NCBI RefSeq assembly: GCF_009828585.1 | Contig: NZ_WSRZ01000005.1 | Coordinates: forward strand, 62,001-126,000 | DNA: 64,000 bases | Origin: Shewanella litoralis | GTDB lineage: Bacteria > Pseudomonadota > Gammaproteobacteria > Enterobacterales > Shewanellaceae | Reading direction: 5' to 3' | Part shown: one piece after another, positions 1 to 7,647 of the stretch | Layout of the letters: each line of letters starts with the position of its first letter | How positions within the stretch are numbered: position 1 is the stretch's first letter | Notes under the pieces: generated by a model | Databases searched by the model: none | Seen by the model: the letters and a program-made list of their open reading frames with translations, nothing else | Told to the model about the DNA's origin: nothing | Translations under genes and position numbers: made by a program

Positions 1-133
1 AGCGTGTTGCCATTGAGGCTGACTGAGGGGTTTTGCTGAGTTTTCTAGCAGGGAACAAGACCTCGAGACTCATCATTAATACCAAAATGGTTAAAAACAC
101 TCCCAATCTGATTGCTGCCATATCATCTATCAT
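1..133 (-). CDS. Probable sterol desaturase-family (fatty acid hydroxylase) protein, N-terminal part only
   Basis: The start of a minus-strand gene runs off the left edge of the window. The ATG at 133 overlaps the TGA of the upstream phosphatidyltransferase gene (ATGA overlap), so the two are translationally coupled. The 44 visible residues are one hydrophobic segment (about residues 8-24) followed by a Glu-Val-Leu-Phe-Pro-Ala-Arg stretch, which resembles the first membrane segment and E-x-x-x-P-R motif of sterol desaturase-like proteins. The His-rich di-iron motifs that would prove the family lie outside the window, so the family call is tentative. The reading frame itself is well supported by the overlap. 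Confidence 0.5.
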   Translation of the reverse strand, partial: MIDDMAAIRLGVFLTILVLMMSLEVLFPARKLSKTPQSASMATR

Positions 134-810
134 GTTTTCGGCTCCTCAATTGCAGTGTTAATTGGATTGGTGTCTGTTGTTGATGACTGCGCCGCTAGAT
201 GATTTTTTAAGGTGTTATAGCCGCCGTGAATACGGGTGAAAATGGTAATAGTACCTAAAAAAGCAAACGTATAAGCCAGCTCTGGAAAGTAAGTCGGCCA
301 TAAACAGAATGCCACAAAAAAGGCGATAGTTTCAGTGCCTTCGGTCAGGCCATTCAAAAAATAAAAACTTTTATGGGCAAACTGTGGCCGCGGTAGATTG
401 AGTTTTTCGGCTGGGATTGCAAAGGCTAAAAAGCTTGATCCTGTACCAATAAACACAGTGAGTAACACAGCAGCGGCTAACGCGTTTTCATTGGGATTGG
501 CGAGTGCAAATCCTAAAGGAATCGCGGCATAAAACAAAAAGTCGAGACAGATATCTAAATAACCCCCCGATGGCGTAGTGTGTTTTTGATGACGGGCAAG
601 GGCACCATCAAGTCCGTCAATAATGCGGTTTAATACGATAAATAATAATGCTACGTACCAGGCTTGTAGGGCTAAAAAAGGCACTGCTAACATTCCAACC
701 ACAAAGCCGATGAGTGTGAGTTGATCGGGTTGTACTTGTTTTTTATCCAGTAGCAATACAAGCGGTTTAAGCATTGGCTTGATCACGGGTGTTATAAATC
801 TATCTAGCAT
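130..810 (-). CDS. ynjF: YnjF-like CDP-alcohol phosphatidyltransferase family membrane protein
   Basis: Members of this family transfer a phospho-alcohol from a CDP-alcohol to another alcohol in the inner membrane; the substrate of YnjF is unknown. The complete family signature is visible: an Asp-Gly-Leu-Asp-Gly-x-x-Ala-Arg block, then Gly-x3-Asp-x3-Asp, at about residues 65-90, where the aspartates bind metal. Several hydrophobic helices follow. I chose the ATG at 810 because the protein then begins Met-Leu-Asp-Arg, as I recall for E. coli YnjF; a GTG at 834 is an in-frame alternative with no better ribosome site. The gene lies directly after the ynjBCD-type ABC genes, the same association as in E. 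coli, though E. coli has ynjE between. It overlaps the next gene by 4 bases. Confidence 0.85.
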   Translation of the reverse strand: MLDRFITPVIKPMLKPLVLLLDKKQVQPDQLTLIGFVVGMLAVPFLALQAWYVALLFIVLNRIIDGLDGALARHQKHTTPSGGYLDICLDFLFYAAIPLGFALANPNENALAAAVLLTVFIGTGSSFLAFAIPAEKLNLPRPQFAHKSFYFLNGLTEGTETIAFFVAFCLWPTYFPELAYTFAFLGTITIFTRIHGGYNTLKNHLAAQSSTTDTNPINTAIEEPKT

Positions 811-844
811 TTGTGGTTTCCAATTAATTGTCACTATTCACACG

Positions 845-1510
845 CTAAAACAGCGAAATGATCTTGCCCTGCGCCGCCTCTGCATCGCTTTGATCGTGAG
901 TAACCATAATCGCGGGCAGCTTGTGCTGACGAATTTGCTCAAACACCAACTGCCGTGTTTCTTGGCGTAATTGGCTATCAAGCTTACTAAAAGGCTCATC
1001 AAGTAAAATGGCTTTGGGCTGACTTAATAACACCCTCAGCAGTGCGACTCTAGCTTGTTGCCCACCCGATAAGCTTTGTGGGCTGCGATGCTCTAAACCG
1101 GCTAATCCTACTTGAGATAATGCCTGGCTAATATCAGCTTGGCGTTGTGCTTTAGCTCCGGCTGGCATGGCAAAGCTAATATTACCTGCGACAGTGAGAT
1201 GCGGGAACAGTAAAGGGTCTTGATATAATAATCCAATACGTCGCATATGGCTGGCAGTGTCAGTGATGAGCTGTCCATTTAGGTATAAATTGCCCGTGGC
1301 ACTAAACCCCTTTGGCAGCATTCCGGTGAGCCAATTTAACAGCGTCGATTTTCCGCTACCCGATGGCCCCATAATCGTCAGAATATCACCACCAACGATG
1401 GTTTCGTTTAAGGATAACAACAGCTGTTGTTGCCGCTTTAGGGTTAACTGTTCAATCACCAACGAAGAAGTGTTTGAACTTGCCGCGGTTGTTTGCTCGT
1501 GCGTTTGCAT
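845..1510 (-). CDS. ynjD: ABC transporter ATP-binding protein, YnjD type
   Basis: This is the ATPase that would power the YnjC permease at the cytoplasmic face. Walker A (GPSGSGKST) is at residues 48-56, the signature LSGGQ at 146-150, Walker B (AILLDE) at 166-171, the D-loop Ser-Lys-Leu-Asp just after, and the switch histidine at about 204. All catalytic motifs are intact. At 221 residues it is a bare nucleotide-binding domain with no C-terminal regulatory extension. AAGGA lies 6 bases before the ATG. The gap to the permease gene is only 9 bases. The substrate is unknown: the transporter class is often annotated as thiamine-, spermidine- or iron-like by similarity only. Confidence 0.88.
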   Translation of the reverse strand: MQTHEQTTAASSNTSSLVIEQLTLKRQQQLLLSLNETIVGGDILTIMGPSGSGKSTLLNWLTGMLPKGFSATGNLYLNGQLITDTASHMRRIGLLYQDPLLFPHLTVAGNISFAMPAGAKAQRQADISQALSQVGLAGLEHRSPQSLSGGQQARVALLRVLLSQPKAILLDEPFSKLDSQLRQETRQLVFEQIRQHKLPAIMVTHDQSDAEAAQGKIISLF

Positions 1511-1519
1511 TATGTGTCC

Positions 1520-3226
1520 TTAATCGCGGTGTGTTAACAGCATTTTAGGCAGTGCCCATGCGAGCAGAAAACCAAGAGCTGGGAGCAACATTTGTACTAA
1601 TGCATAAACCGCACTAGTACGTCGACTGGCGCCATTCGCTAAAGTTACAGCCTCAGTGGTAATGGTATTAATCCGCCCACCACCGGCTAATAATGTCGGT
1701 AAATATTGGCTAAAACTAATGGCTAAGCCTAGCGCCGCAGCTATAAAAATAGGTGCTAGCAACATGGGTAATTTTATTTGCCAAAATATTTTTGCCTGGC
1801 TGGCGCCTAAACTGGCGGCAACATGACTAAAGCGCGGATCTAAACGCCGGTAACTGCTTGCAAGCGACAAAAATACATAGGGCAATACAAAGAGTAAATG
1901 CGCTAGTACCACATTAATAAAGGTATGGTGACTGTTTACTTGCTCTAATACCCATACCAGGCCAAATAAAAACGCAATGCTGGGGATCAGTAACGGTAGG
2001 TAAATGATCACACTGGTTAATCTTGAGGTGGCTTTACTGGTCTGTTGCTCAGATTCTAGCGTCAGTAAGGTCAGCACAATCGCTAATCCCGTTGCACACA
2101 CTCCAATTAACACTGTATCGAGTAGCGGCGTGTGCATTTGTTGTAATGCAGATTGCCAATGCTGGCCAACAAACGTCTGAGACAGTAGATCAGGATAAGC
2201 CCAAAAACCGGCGAAAGACCATAACACCATGCCCAGCAAGGCTAAGCCGATAATCGTTAACATCACCAGAGTCATCACGTGAGTGATATTTTGCATGATG
2301 GCGCCGGCATATTCGCGCTTACCATTAACCAACATAGATTGAGACAGTTTGTTGATGAGCTTTTCTGCCAACCACCAGCCAAGCAGTAAGAGTAACGTCA
2401 GGGCTATCTGCACAATGGCACCAGCCGAAGCTTTAATACGCAAGCTTAAATCGACATCGTGAAACCATTGCATAATGGCCACGGCAAGCGTTGGCGGACT
2501 ATTGGGACCTAAAATTAACGGAATCTCGACACTGGCACTGGCATAGGCAAGTACCGCTAAAATCGGTAAGCGCAAAAAGGGATATAAGCTGGGCAAGACC
2601 ACTTTGAAAAAAGCGGTCATCGGGCAATAACCTAGGCTTAGTGCCACTCGATGCTGAGCCCGCAACGTATGGCCTAACTCGGGCTGTGCCAGCACACCTA
2701 GAGCCATCAATAATAAAAAAGGCAACTCTTTGAGGGTTAGGCCTAAAATAATACTTAGCCCCATAGCATCATGCGGAAAAAGCCAATCAGGTGGTGAATC
2801 CCAGCCACTTAACCAGGGTGACACCAGCCGTGAAAACATCCCTGACGGGGTAATTAAAAAGCCAATGGCAATCGCCGCGGCGGCATGAGGGATAACTAAA
2901 ATTGGTCCTAACAAGCGTTGAATATAACCTAGCCAGGGGCTAGTAAAGTAACTGCCTAAAATCAATATGGTAATGACAAAAGCCAGTAAGGTACTGATAA
3001 AGCTGGTGGACACACTGAGTAGCGCCATATAGCCAATGCCGGGCGTATGCCATAAATCCACAAAGCCACTGACATTAAATTGAGTGTGCCCAAGTACCGG
3101 AAACCAGCCAAAAGCCGGTAACACCACTGCAATTAAACCGCCCATAACCGGCAGCACGAGCAACGCCATCATTAAATACGGGCTACTGCGAACCAAGGTA
3201 TTAAAACCACTTTTTGCTGTTATCAC
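1520..3226 (-). CDS. ynjC: ABC transporter permease with two fused membrane domains, YnjC type
   Basis: A long inner-membrane protein (about 568 residues) with roughly twelve hydrophobic segments. It is a tandem of two binding-protein-dependent permease domains, each with a conserved loop for the ATPase (for example the Ala-Ser-x-Gly-Ala-Ser region near residue 475). One fused permease therefore replaces two subunits, as in E. coli YnjC. I chose the GTG at 3226 because it overlaps the ynjB stop as GTGA and has GGAG seven bases upstream; a GTG at 3253 in the same frame would add nine residues. It sits between the binding protein and the ATPase genes. Confidence 0.85.
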   Translation of the reverse strand: MITAKSGFNTLVRSSPYLMMALLVLPVMGGLIAVVLPAFGWFPVLGHTQFNVSGFVDLWHTPGIGYMALLSVSTSFISTLLAFVITILILGSYFTSPWLGYIQRLLGPILVIPHAAAAIAIGFLITPSGMFSRLVSPWLSGWDSPPDWLFPHDAMGLSIILGLTLKELPFLLLMALGVLAQPELGHTLRAQHRVALSLGYCPMTAFFKVVLPSLYPFLRLPILAVLAYASASVEIPLILGPNSPPTLAVAIMQWFHDVDLSLRIKASAGAIVQIALTLLLLLGWWLAEKLINKLSQSMLVNGKREYAGAIMQNITHVMTLVMLTIIGLALLGMVLWSFAGFWAYPDLLSQTFVGQHWQSALQQMHTPLLDTVLIGVCATGLAIVLTLLTLESEQQTSKATSRLTSVIIYLPLLIPSIAFLFGLVWVLEQVNSHHTFINVVLAHLLFVLPYVFLSLASSYRRLDPRFSHVAASLGASQAKIFWQIKLPMLLAPIFIAAALGLAISFSQYLPTLLAGGGRINTITTEAVTLANGASRRTSAVYALVQMLLPALGFLLAWALPKMLLTHRD

Positions 3227-4515
3227 CGCATCACTCCATAGCGTTGTAACCACTGGGTTGCAATGACTTTAGTCCAACTTGGGTGCGGTTCGCTCAATGC
3301 AGGACTGCTGTCTTGGTTAGCGATATTGGCACTAGGGTGTGACAGTGCGGGTGGCTCAAACCACTTCTGTTGCTTTGCTGGTAATTGCGATAAAGCAATC
3401 ACACTGGTGTCGCCCCACACGTTTGCTTGTTGTTTTTTTGCCTGAGCTTTTGGGCTGAGTAAAAAGTTAACCACCAATTTAGCGCTATTTGTATGCGCTG
3501 CATTATAAGGAATGGCGACAAAATGGATGTTGCTTAAACTGCCGTCACGCATGCGATAACTTCGGGTGCTGTCTGGTAAATCAAAGCGCGCGACAGCCGC
3601 GGGCACTTCGGCGGCCGAAAAGGTAAAGGCCAGTGCTAGCTCGCCATCGCCCATTAATCGGCGCAGCGCTAAGCCGCTGGACATAAAATGTTGGCCTTTA
3701 CGCCATAAGTTTGGATGTAAATCGTCTAAGTATTGCCAAAGTGGTGGCAATAATAATGCCTGGCTTTGCGCGTTAGCGGGTTGATAAAGCCTATTTTTAA
3801 TGGCATCAGGCTGACTGTTGTTAAGGGCGATTAGCGCATATTTTAAAAAGCTCATGGCTAAAAAATCAGGCGGCTTAGGATAACTAAATCGCCCCGGATG
3901 TTGTTTTGCCCATAAGCTTAATTGTTGCAGTGTTTGTGGTGGCGTTTGGGTCAATAAGCTGTCGTAGTAAAACGTCAGTGCCGCTTTGCCCCACGGCGCT
4001 TCCATGCCTTGAGTCGGTACGCCAAAATCACGGCTCATGGCCGGATTATTATCAGGATCGGTTAAGGCAAAGTGGGGCAATTGCGCAACCCAATTTGGCG
4101 CCAATAATTGATGCTTTGCCATCGCGGCAAAGTTTTCGCCATTAATCCACACTAAATCGACTTTGCCATTATGATGGTTACTGGCTGATTTTTCTGCCAA
4201 TACCCGGCTAACGGCTTCGCCTGTGTCGGTGAGTTTTACATGGTGTAATGTGATTTGGTATTGCTGCTTAACTTGCTCGGCAACCCATTGAATATAGCGA
4301 TTGATTTGCGGATCGCCGCCCCAGGCATGAAAGTACACATCTTGGTTAACACCACGCGCTTCAATCTCTTCCCATGCGCCAAGCTCATTGGTTTGTGCAT
4401 AAGCTACGCTCGTCCAAAGGCAAGCATATACACTGACACCCAATGCCAAAGCCGCCACAATATGCTTCATTATGTTAGAGATTTTACTGGAGAACATTGG
4501 TTTATCGAACCGCAT
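3223..4515 (-). CDS. ynjB: ABC transporter periplasmic substrate-binding protein, YnjB type
   Basis: A predicted solute-binding protein of about 430 residues that would deliver an unknown solute to the YnjC/YnjD importer. A signal peptide is visible: basic start, hydrophobic run near residues 18-38, then an Ala-Tyr-Ala type cleavage site. Soon after comes the Phe-His-Ala-Trp-Gly-Gly motif that I associate with YnjB (COG4134). The C-terminal half contains the usual extracellular solute-binding pattern. The true start could be the ATG at 4515, 4497 or 4470; none has a strong ribosome site. The long form overlaps the end of the DUF547 gene by 14 bases, suggesting coupling. The substrate cannot be read from the sequence. 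Confidence 0.85.
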   Translation of the reverse strand: MRFDKPMFSSKISNIMKHIVAALALGVSVYACLWTSVAYAQTNELGAWEEIEARGVNQDVYFHAWGGDPQINRYIQWVAEQVKQQYQITLHHVKLTDTGEAVSRVLAEKSASNHHNGKVDLVWINGENFAAMAKHQLLAPNWVAQLPHFALTDPDNNPAMSRDFGVPTQGMEAPWGKAALTFYYDSLLTQTPPQTLQQLSLWAKQHPGRFSYPKPPDFLAMSFLKYALIALNNSQPDAIKNRLYQPANAQSQALLLPPLWQYLDDLHPNLWRKGQHFMSSGLALRRLMGDGELALAFTFSAAEVPAAVARFDLPDSTRSYRMRDGSLSNIHFVAIPYNAAHTNSAKLVVNFLLSPKAQAKKQQANVWGDTSVIALSQLPAKQQKWFEPPALSHPSANIANQDSSPALSEPHPSWTKVIATQWLQRYGVMR

Positions 4516-5353
4516 TTAACGACCAGTTATAATCGAGGTAATCGATATCTAATTGCTGCTTATTCGCGGCATCTTGCTGAGCACCATTGAGTGTTAACGC
4601 GTTAGGGTAGAGTAATAAAAATGCTTCAACAGAATCCGCACCGGCAAAACCTTGAGTAAAGTCATCGCCATACCATTTAAAAATGGCAGACAAATAGACC
4701 GTATCGCCTTTGGCATAATTGCGGCTAGTGTCAGCTAAATAACGCTTGGTTTGGGCATCGAGTTGTTGCTCAAGCTTAGCGCCGGTATAGGCTTCTTCAA
4801 GCAGTGCTGGGCAGCCGATGCTGGCACAATTTACCGCAAAATGAATTCTAGGATCGTTATATCGATCGCTACCACGGATCAGTTTATGTTCAATATCATT
4901 GAGGCTGCGGGTTTTGCCAAGCAAAGGAATAAAGCTTTTGTCCCAGGGCGAGCTAAAAAATCCGCCGAGATCTTTTATCGATTCAATATCAGGATACTTA
5001 GTTAAGATGAGCTCAACCGTCCAGGCGTTATAAGCATTGATGAGCATGGCCAATTGTGTCGATTTATCCCATGCATCAAATTGTGTCTGACTGATGTTGC
5101 TCAGCTGCTTGAGGTAACTTTGCAGTTGAGTGCGTTGCTGCTGCATTGCCGCATAATCTACCGCGCTACTGTTGCCATTATTAATCGGCTTTACGTGCTG
5201 ACTCACCAAGGCTTGCCACTGTTGGTGTAAGGCCTGCTCAGTTGTTGCTGGGATTGCATCGGCAGCCACACTGATTTGACTGAATAGTAGTGTGCTTAAG
5301 AGTAGGGGCGCAATGACAACACTTGCGACAAATGCCTTGAATATTGTACTCAT
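4502..5353 (-). CDS. DUF547 family exported protein
   Basis: A protein of unknown function belonging to the DUF547 family: the core runs from about residue 70, with the Ala-Met-Leu-Ile-Asn-Ala-Tyr-Asn-Ala segment and the later Ile-His-Phe-Ala-Val-Asn-Cys-Ala-Ser-x-Gly-Cys-Pro motif, where His and Cys could form an active site. A hydrophobic signal sequence ending in Val-Ala-Ala-Asp is visible, so it probably acts in the periplasm. The ATG at 5353 gives a normal signal peptide; an upstream ATG at 5383 adds ten polar residues and cannot be excluded. It lies between the reductase fusion and the YnjBCD importer in one direction, suggesting a shared job. Confidence 0.82.
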   Translation of the reverse strand: MSTIFKAFVASVVIAPLLLSTLLFSQISVAADAIPATTEQALHQQWQALVSQHVKPINNGNSSAVDYAAMQQQRTQLQSYLKQLSNISQTQFDAWDKSTQLAMLINAYNAWTVELILTKYPDIESIKDLGGFFSSPWDKSFIPLLGKTRSLNDIEHKLIRGSDRYNDPRIHFAVNCASIGCPALLEEAYTGAKLEQQLDAQTKRYLADTSRNYAKGDTVYLSAIFKWYGDDFTQGFAGADSVEAFLLLYPNALTLNGAQQDAANKQQLDIDYLDYNWSLNAVR

Positions 5354-5482
5354 TTTATTTGGCTCTCTTACTGCAATTGGCATTATCTCTTGCCCGGCAG
5401 TTTCTATTGATTCACGCTTGTTTCATTTAATGACTGGCAGTTAACCTGGGTTAACTGCCACCATTTTATGCTTTTTAAAGGA

Positions 5483-7636
5483 TTAACCACGGCGCCATGT
5501 GTGGTATTTCTCTAACCAACGCAGCACGGTTGCTGGTGCGTGATTACGTTTCCACTCGCCAGCGGCGTACTTGTTGCCTTCGGCCCATGTTGGGTAACTG
5601 TGGATGGTACCTAAAATCTTATTCAGCCCTAAGCCATGTTTCATCGCTAATACAAACTCAGCAATTAAGTCGCCAGCATGTTCTGACACGACAGTAACGC
5701 CTAAGATTTTGTCTTTGCCTTTTGGAGTGATGACTTTAATAAAACCGTCGGTGGCACTGTCGGTAATGGCGCGGTCAAGCTCGGCAAAATCAAAGCGCGT
5801 GACTTCATAATCAATCCCTTGTTGCTGAGCTTCATATTCGTTTATCCCTACACGGGCCACCTCTGGATCGATAAAGGTGGTCCATGGGATCACGCGGTAA
5901 TCGACTTTAAATTTTTTCAAATGACCAAACAGGGCGTTTACTGCTGCGTACCAACCTTGATGCGCGGCCACATGAGTGAACTGATATGGGCCAACAATGT
6001 CGCCAGCGGCATAAATATTAGGGTATAGCGTTTCTAAATATTCATTGGTTTGAATGGTGCGATTGGTTTCAATGCCGAGTTCTTCTAAACCGTAACCGCT
6101 TAAACGTGCACTACGACCGACAGCACATAACAACTGGTCGTATTCAATAGCTTGCTCTTGGTCTTGATGCTTAACGATAAGGTATTTTTTACCTTCGCGC
6201 AGTTCACAGCGCAGGGCCTGGTGCGAGGTTAAAATGTTAACGCCACTGTTACGTAATGCCTGGGTAGCAAACTCAGACACTTCAAGATCTTCTTTAATCA
6301 TGATGCGCTCAGCCATTTCAACTTGAGTGACTTGTGAGCCTAAACGGGCAAAGCTTTGCGCAAGCTCAGAGCCAATTGGGCCGCCGCCAAGTACCACTAA
6401 TTTTTGTGGTGCAGCATCAAGTTTGGCAAACTTGTCCCATAAGGTGTCACTGGTAACATAACCGACTTCTTCAATACCTGGTAATGGCGGTACAAATGGG
6501 CGGGCACCGGTGGCAATTACAATGCTGCGCGCGGTTAGGCGAGTGGTGTTGCCGTCTGGGTAGGTAATTTCTACTGTCCATGGGTCAATTAACTTGCCGT
6601 AGCCTTTGACCACATCAACCCCTAAATTAGTATAACGCTCAACACTGTCGTGCGGCGCAATATCGGCAACCACTTGATGCACACGTGCCATGACTTTTTT
6701 AAATGAAAACTCAGGTGTGCTGTCTTCTAGGCCGTAATGATGGGCATTACGTATTTGCTCGGCTATTTTGGCACTTTTAATAATCGCTTTGCTGGGCACG
6801 CAGCCATAGTTTAAGCAGTCGCCGCCCATTTCACCGGCTTCAATTAAGGTCACCTTGGCTTTTACTGCAGCGGCAATATAACTGGTTACAAGACCACCCG
6901 CGCCAGCGCCAATCACAATAAGGTTGCGATCAAATTTAGCGGGTTTAGTCCAGTTGCTGTATACGCGACGTTTTTTAATCATATTCACAATGGCCTTAGC
7001 GATAAGCGGGAATAAGCCTAATAGTGCAAATGACAAAATTAGGTTGAACGATAAAATGTTAGATAAGCTGTCGATTTGTGCTAATTGAGTCCCGGCATTG
7101 ACGTACACAAAGGTGCCCAAAAACATACCGACCTGGCTGACCCAATAGAAGGTCCACGACTTAAACGCGGTAACGCCCATCAGCATATTGATTAAAAAGA
7201 ACGGGAAAATAGGCACTAAACGTAAAGTGAATAGGTAAAAGCCGCCTTCTTTTTCAATTCCGGCATCAATGGCCGCTAAACGCTCTGGAAAACGTTGTTT
7301 AATCGAGTCACGTAATAAGTAACGCGACACTAAAAAAGCTAGTGTTGCGCCAATGCTTGAGGCAAATGAGGCTATTATTAAGCCTTCGACTATGCCAAAT
7401 AACGCACCAGATGCGATGGTAAGAATCGCCGCACCGGGTAGTGATAATGCCGTGACAGCCACATACAATGCAAAGAAACCGCCGATGACTAACAGTGGTG
7501 ATTCTTGACGTAGCTGGCTAAATTGCGCCATTGAGCCTTTTAGGCCATCAAGCGTGAGTAGTTGGTTTAAATCGAAGTGGAAAAATAACCCCACCAGCGT
7601 TGCTGCAATAATTAATAGTATGATTTTTTTTAACAT
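5483..7636 (-). CDS. Fusion of TVP38/TMEM64 membrane domain and FAD-dependent disulfide oxidoreductase (mercuric-reductase-like)
   Basis: This 717-residue protein has two parts. Residues 1-220 form a TVP38/TMEM64 (DedA-like, SNARE-associated) membrane domain with several helices and a Phe-x-Leu-Arg-Leu-Val-Pro-Ile-Phe-Pro-Phe motif near 137-147. Residues 235-717 form a class I pyridine nucleotide-disulfide oxidoreductase with the FAD site Gly-Ala-Gly-Ala-Gly-Gly at 243-248 and redox cysteines 274 and 279 in GGDCLNYGCVPSK. Near the C-terminus the usual His-Pro-Thr catalytic base reads Tyr-Pro-Thr, so it is not a normal lipoamide dehydrogenase or glutathione reductase. The paired C-terminal cysteines of true MerA are absent. 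It starts 11 bases after the TonB-receptor gene. Its substrate is unknown. Confidence 0.88.
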   Translation of the reverse strand: MLKKIILLIIAATLVGLFFHFDLNQLLTLDGLKGSMAQFSQLRQESPLLVIGGFFALYVAVTALSLPGAAILTIASGALFGIVEGLIIASFASSIGATLAFLVSRYLLRDSIKQRFPERLAAIDAGIEKEGGFYLFTLRLVPIFPFFLINMLMGVTAFKSWTFYWVSQVGMFLGTFVYVNAGTQLAQIDSLSNILSFNLILSFALLGLFPLIAKAIVNMIKKRRVYSNWTKPAKFDRNLIVIGAGAGGLVTSYIAAAVKAKVTLIEAGEMGGDCLNYGCVPSKAIIKSAKIAEQIRNAHHYGLEDSTPEFSFKKVMARVHQVVADIAPHDSVERYTNLGVDVVKGYGKLIDPWTVEITYPDGNTTRLTARSIVIATGARPFVPPLPGIEEVGYVTSDTLWDKFAKLDAAPQKLVVLGGGPIGSELAQSFARLGSQVTQVEMAERIMIKEDLEVSEFATQALRNSGVNILTSHQALRCELREGKKYLIVKHQDQEQAIEYDQLLCAVGRSARLSGYGLEELGIETNRTIQTNEYLETLYPNIYAAGDIVGPYQFTHVAAHQGWYAAVNALFGHLKKFKVDYRVIPWTTFIDPEVARVGINEYEAQQQGIDYEVTRFDFAELDRAITDSATDGFIKVITPKGKDKILGVTVVSEHAGDLIAEFVLAMKHGLGLNKILGTIHSYPTWAEGNKYAAGEWKRNHAPATVLRWLEKYHTWRRG

Positions 7637-7647
7637 GTTTTATAGCC

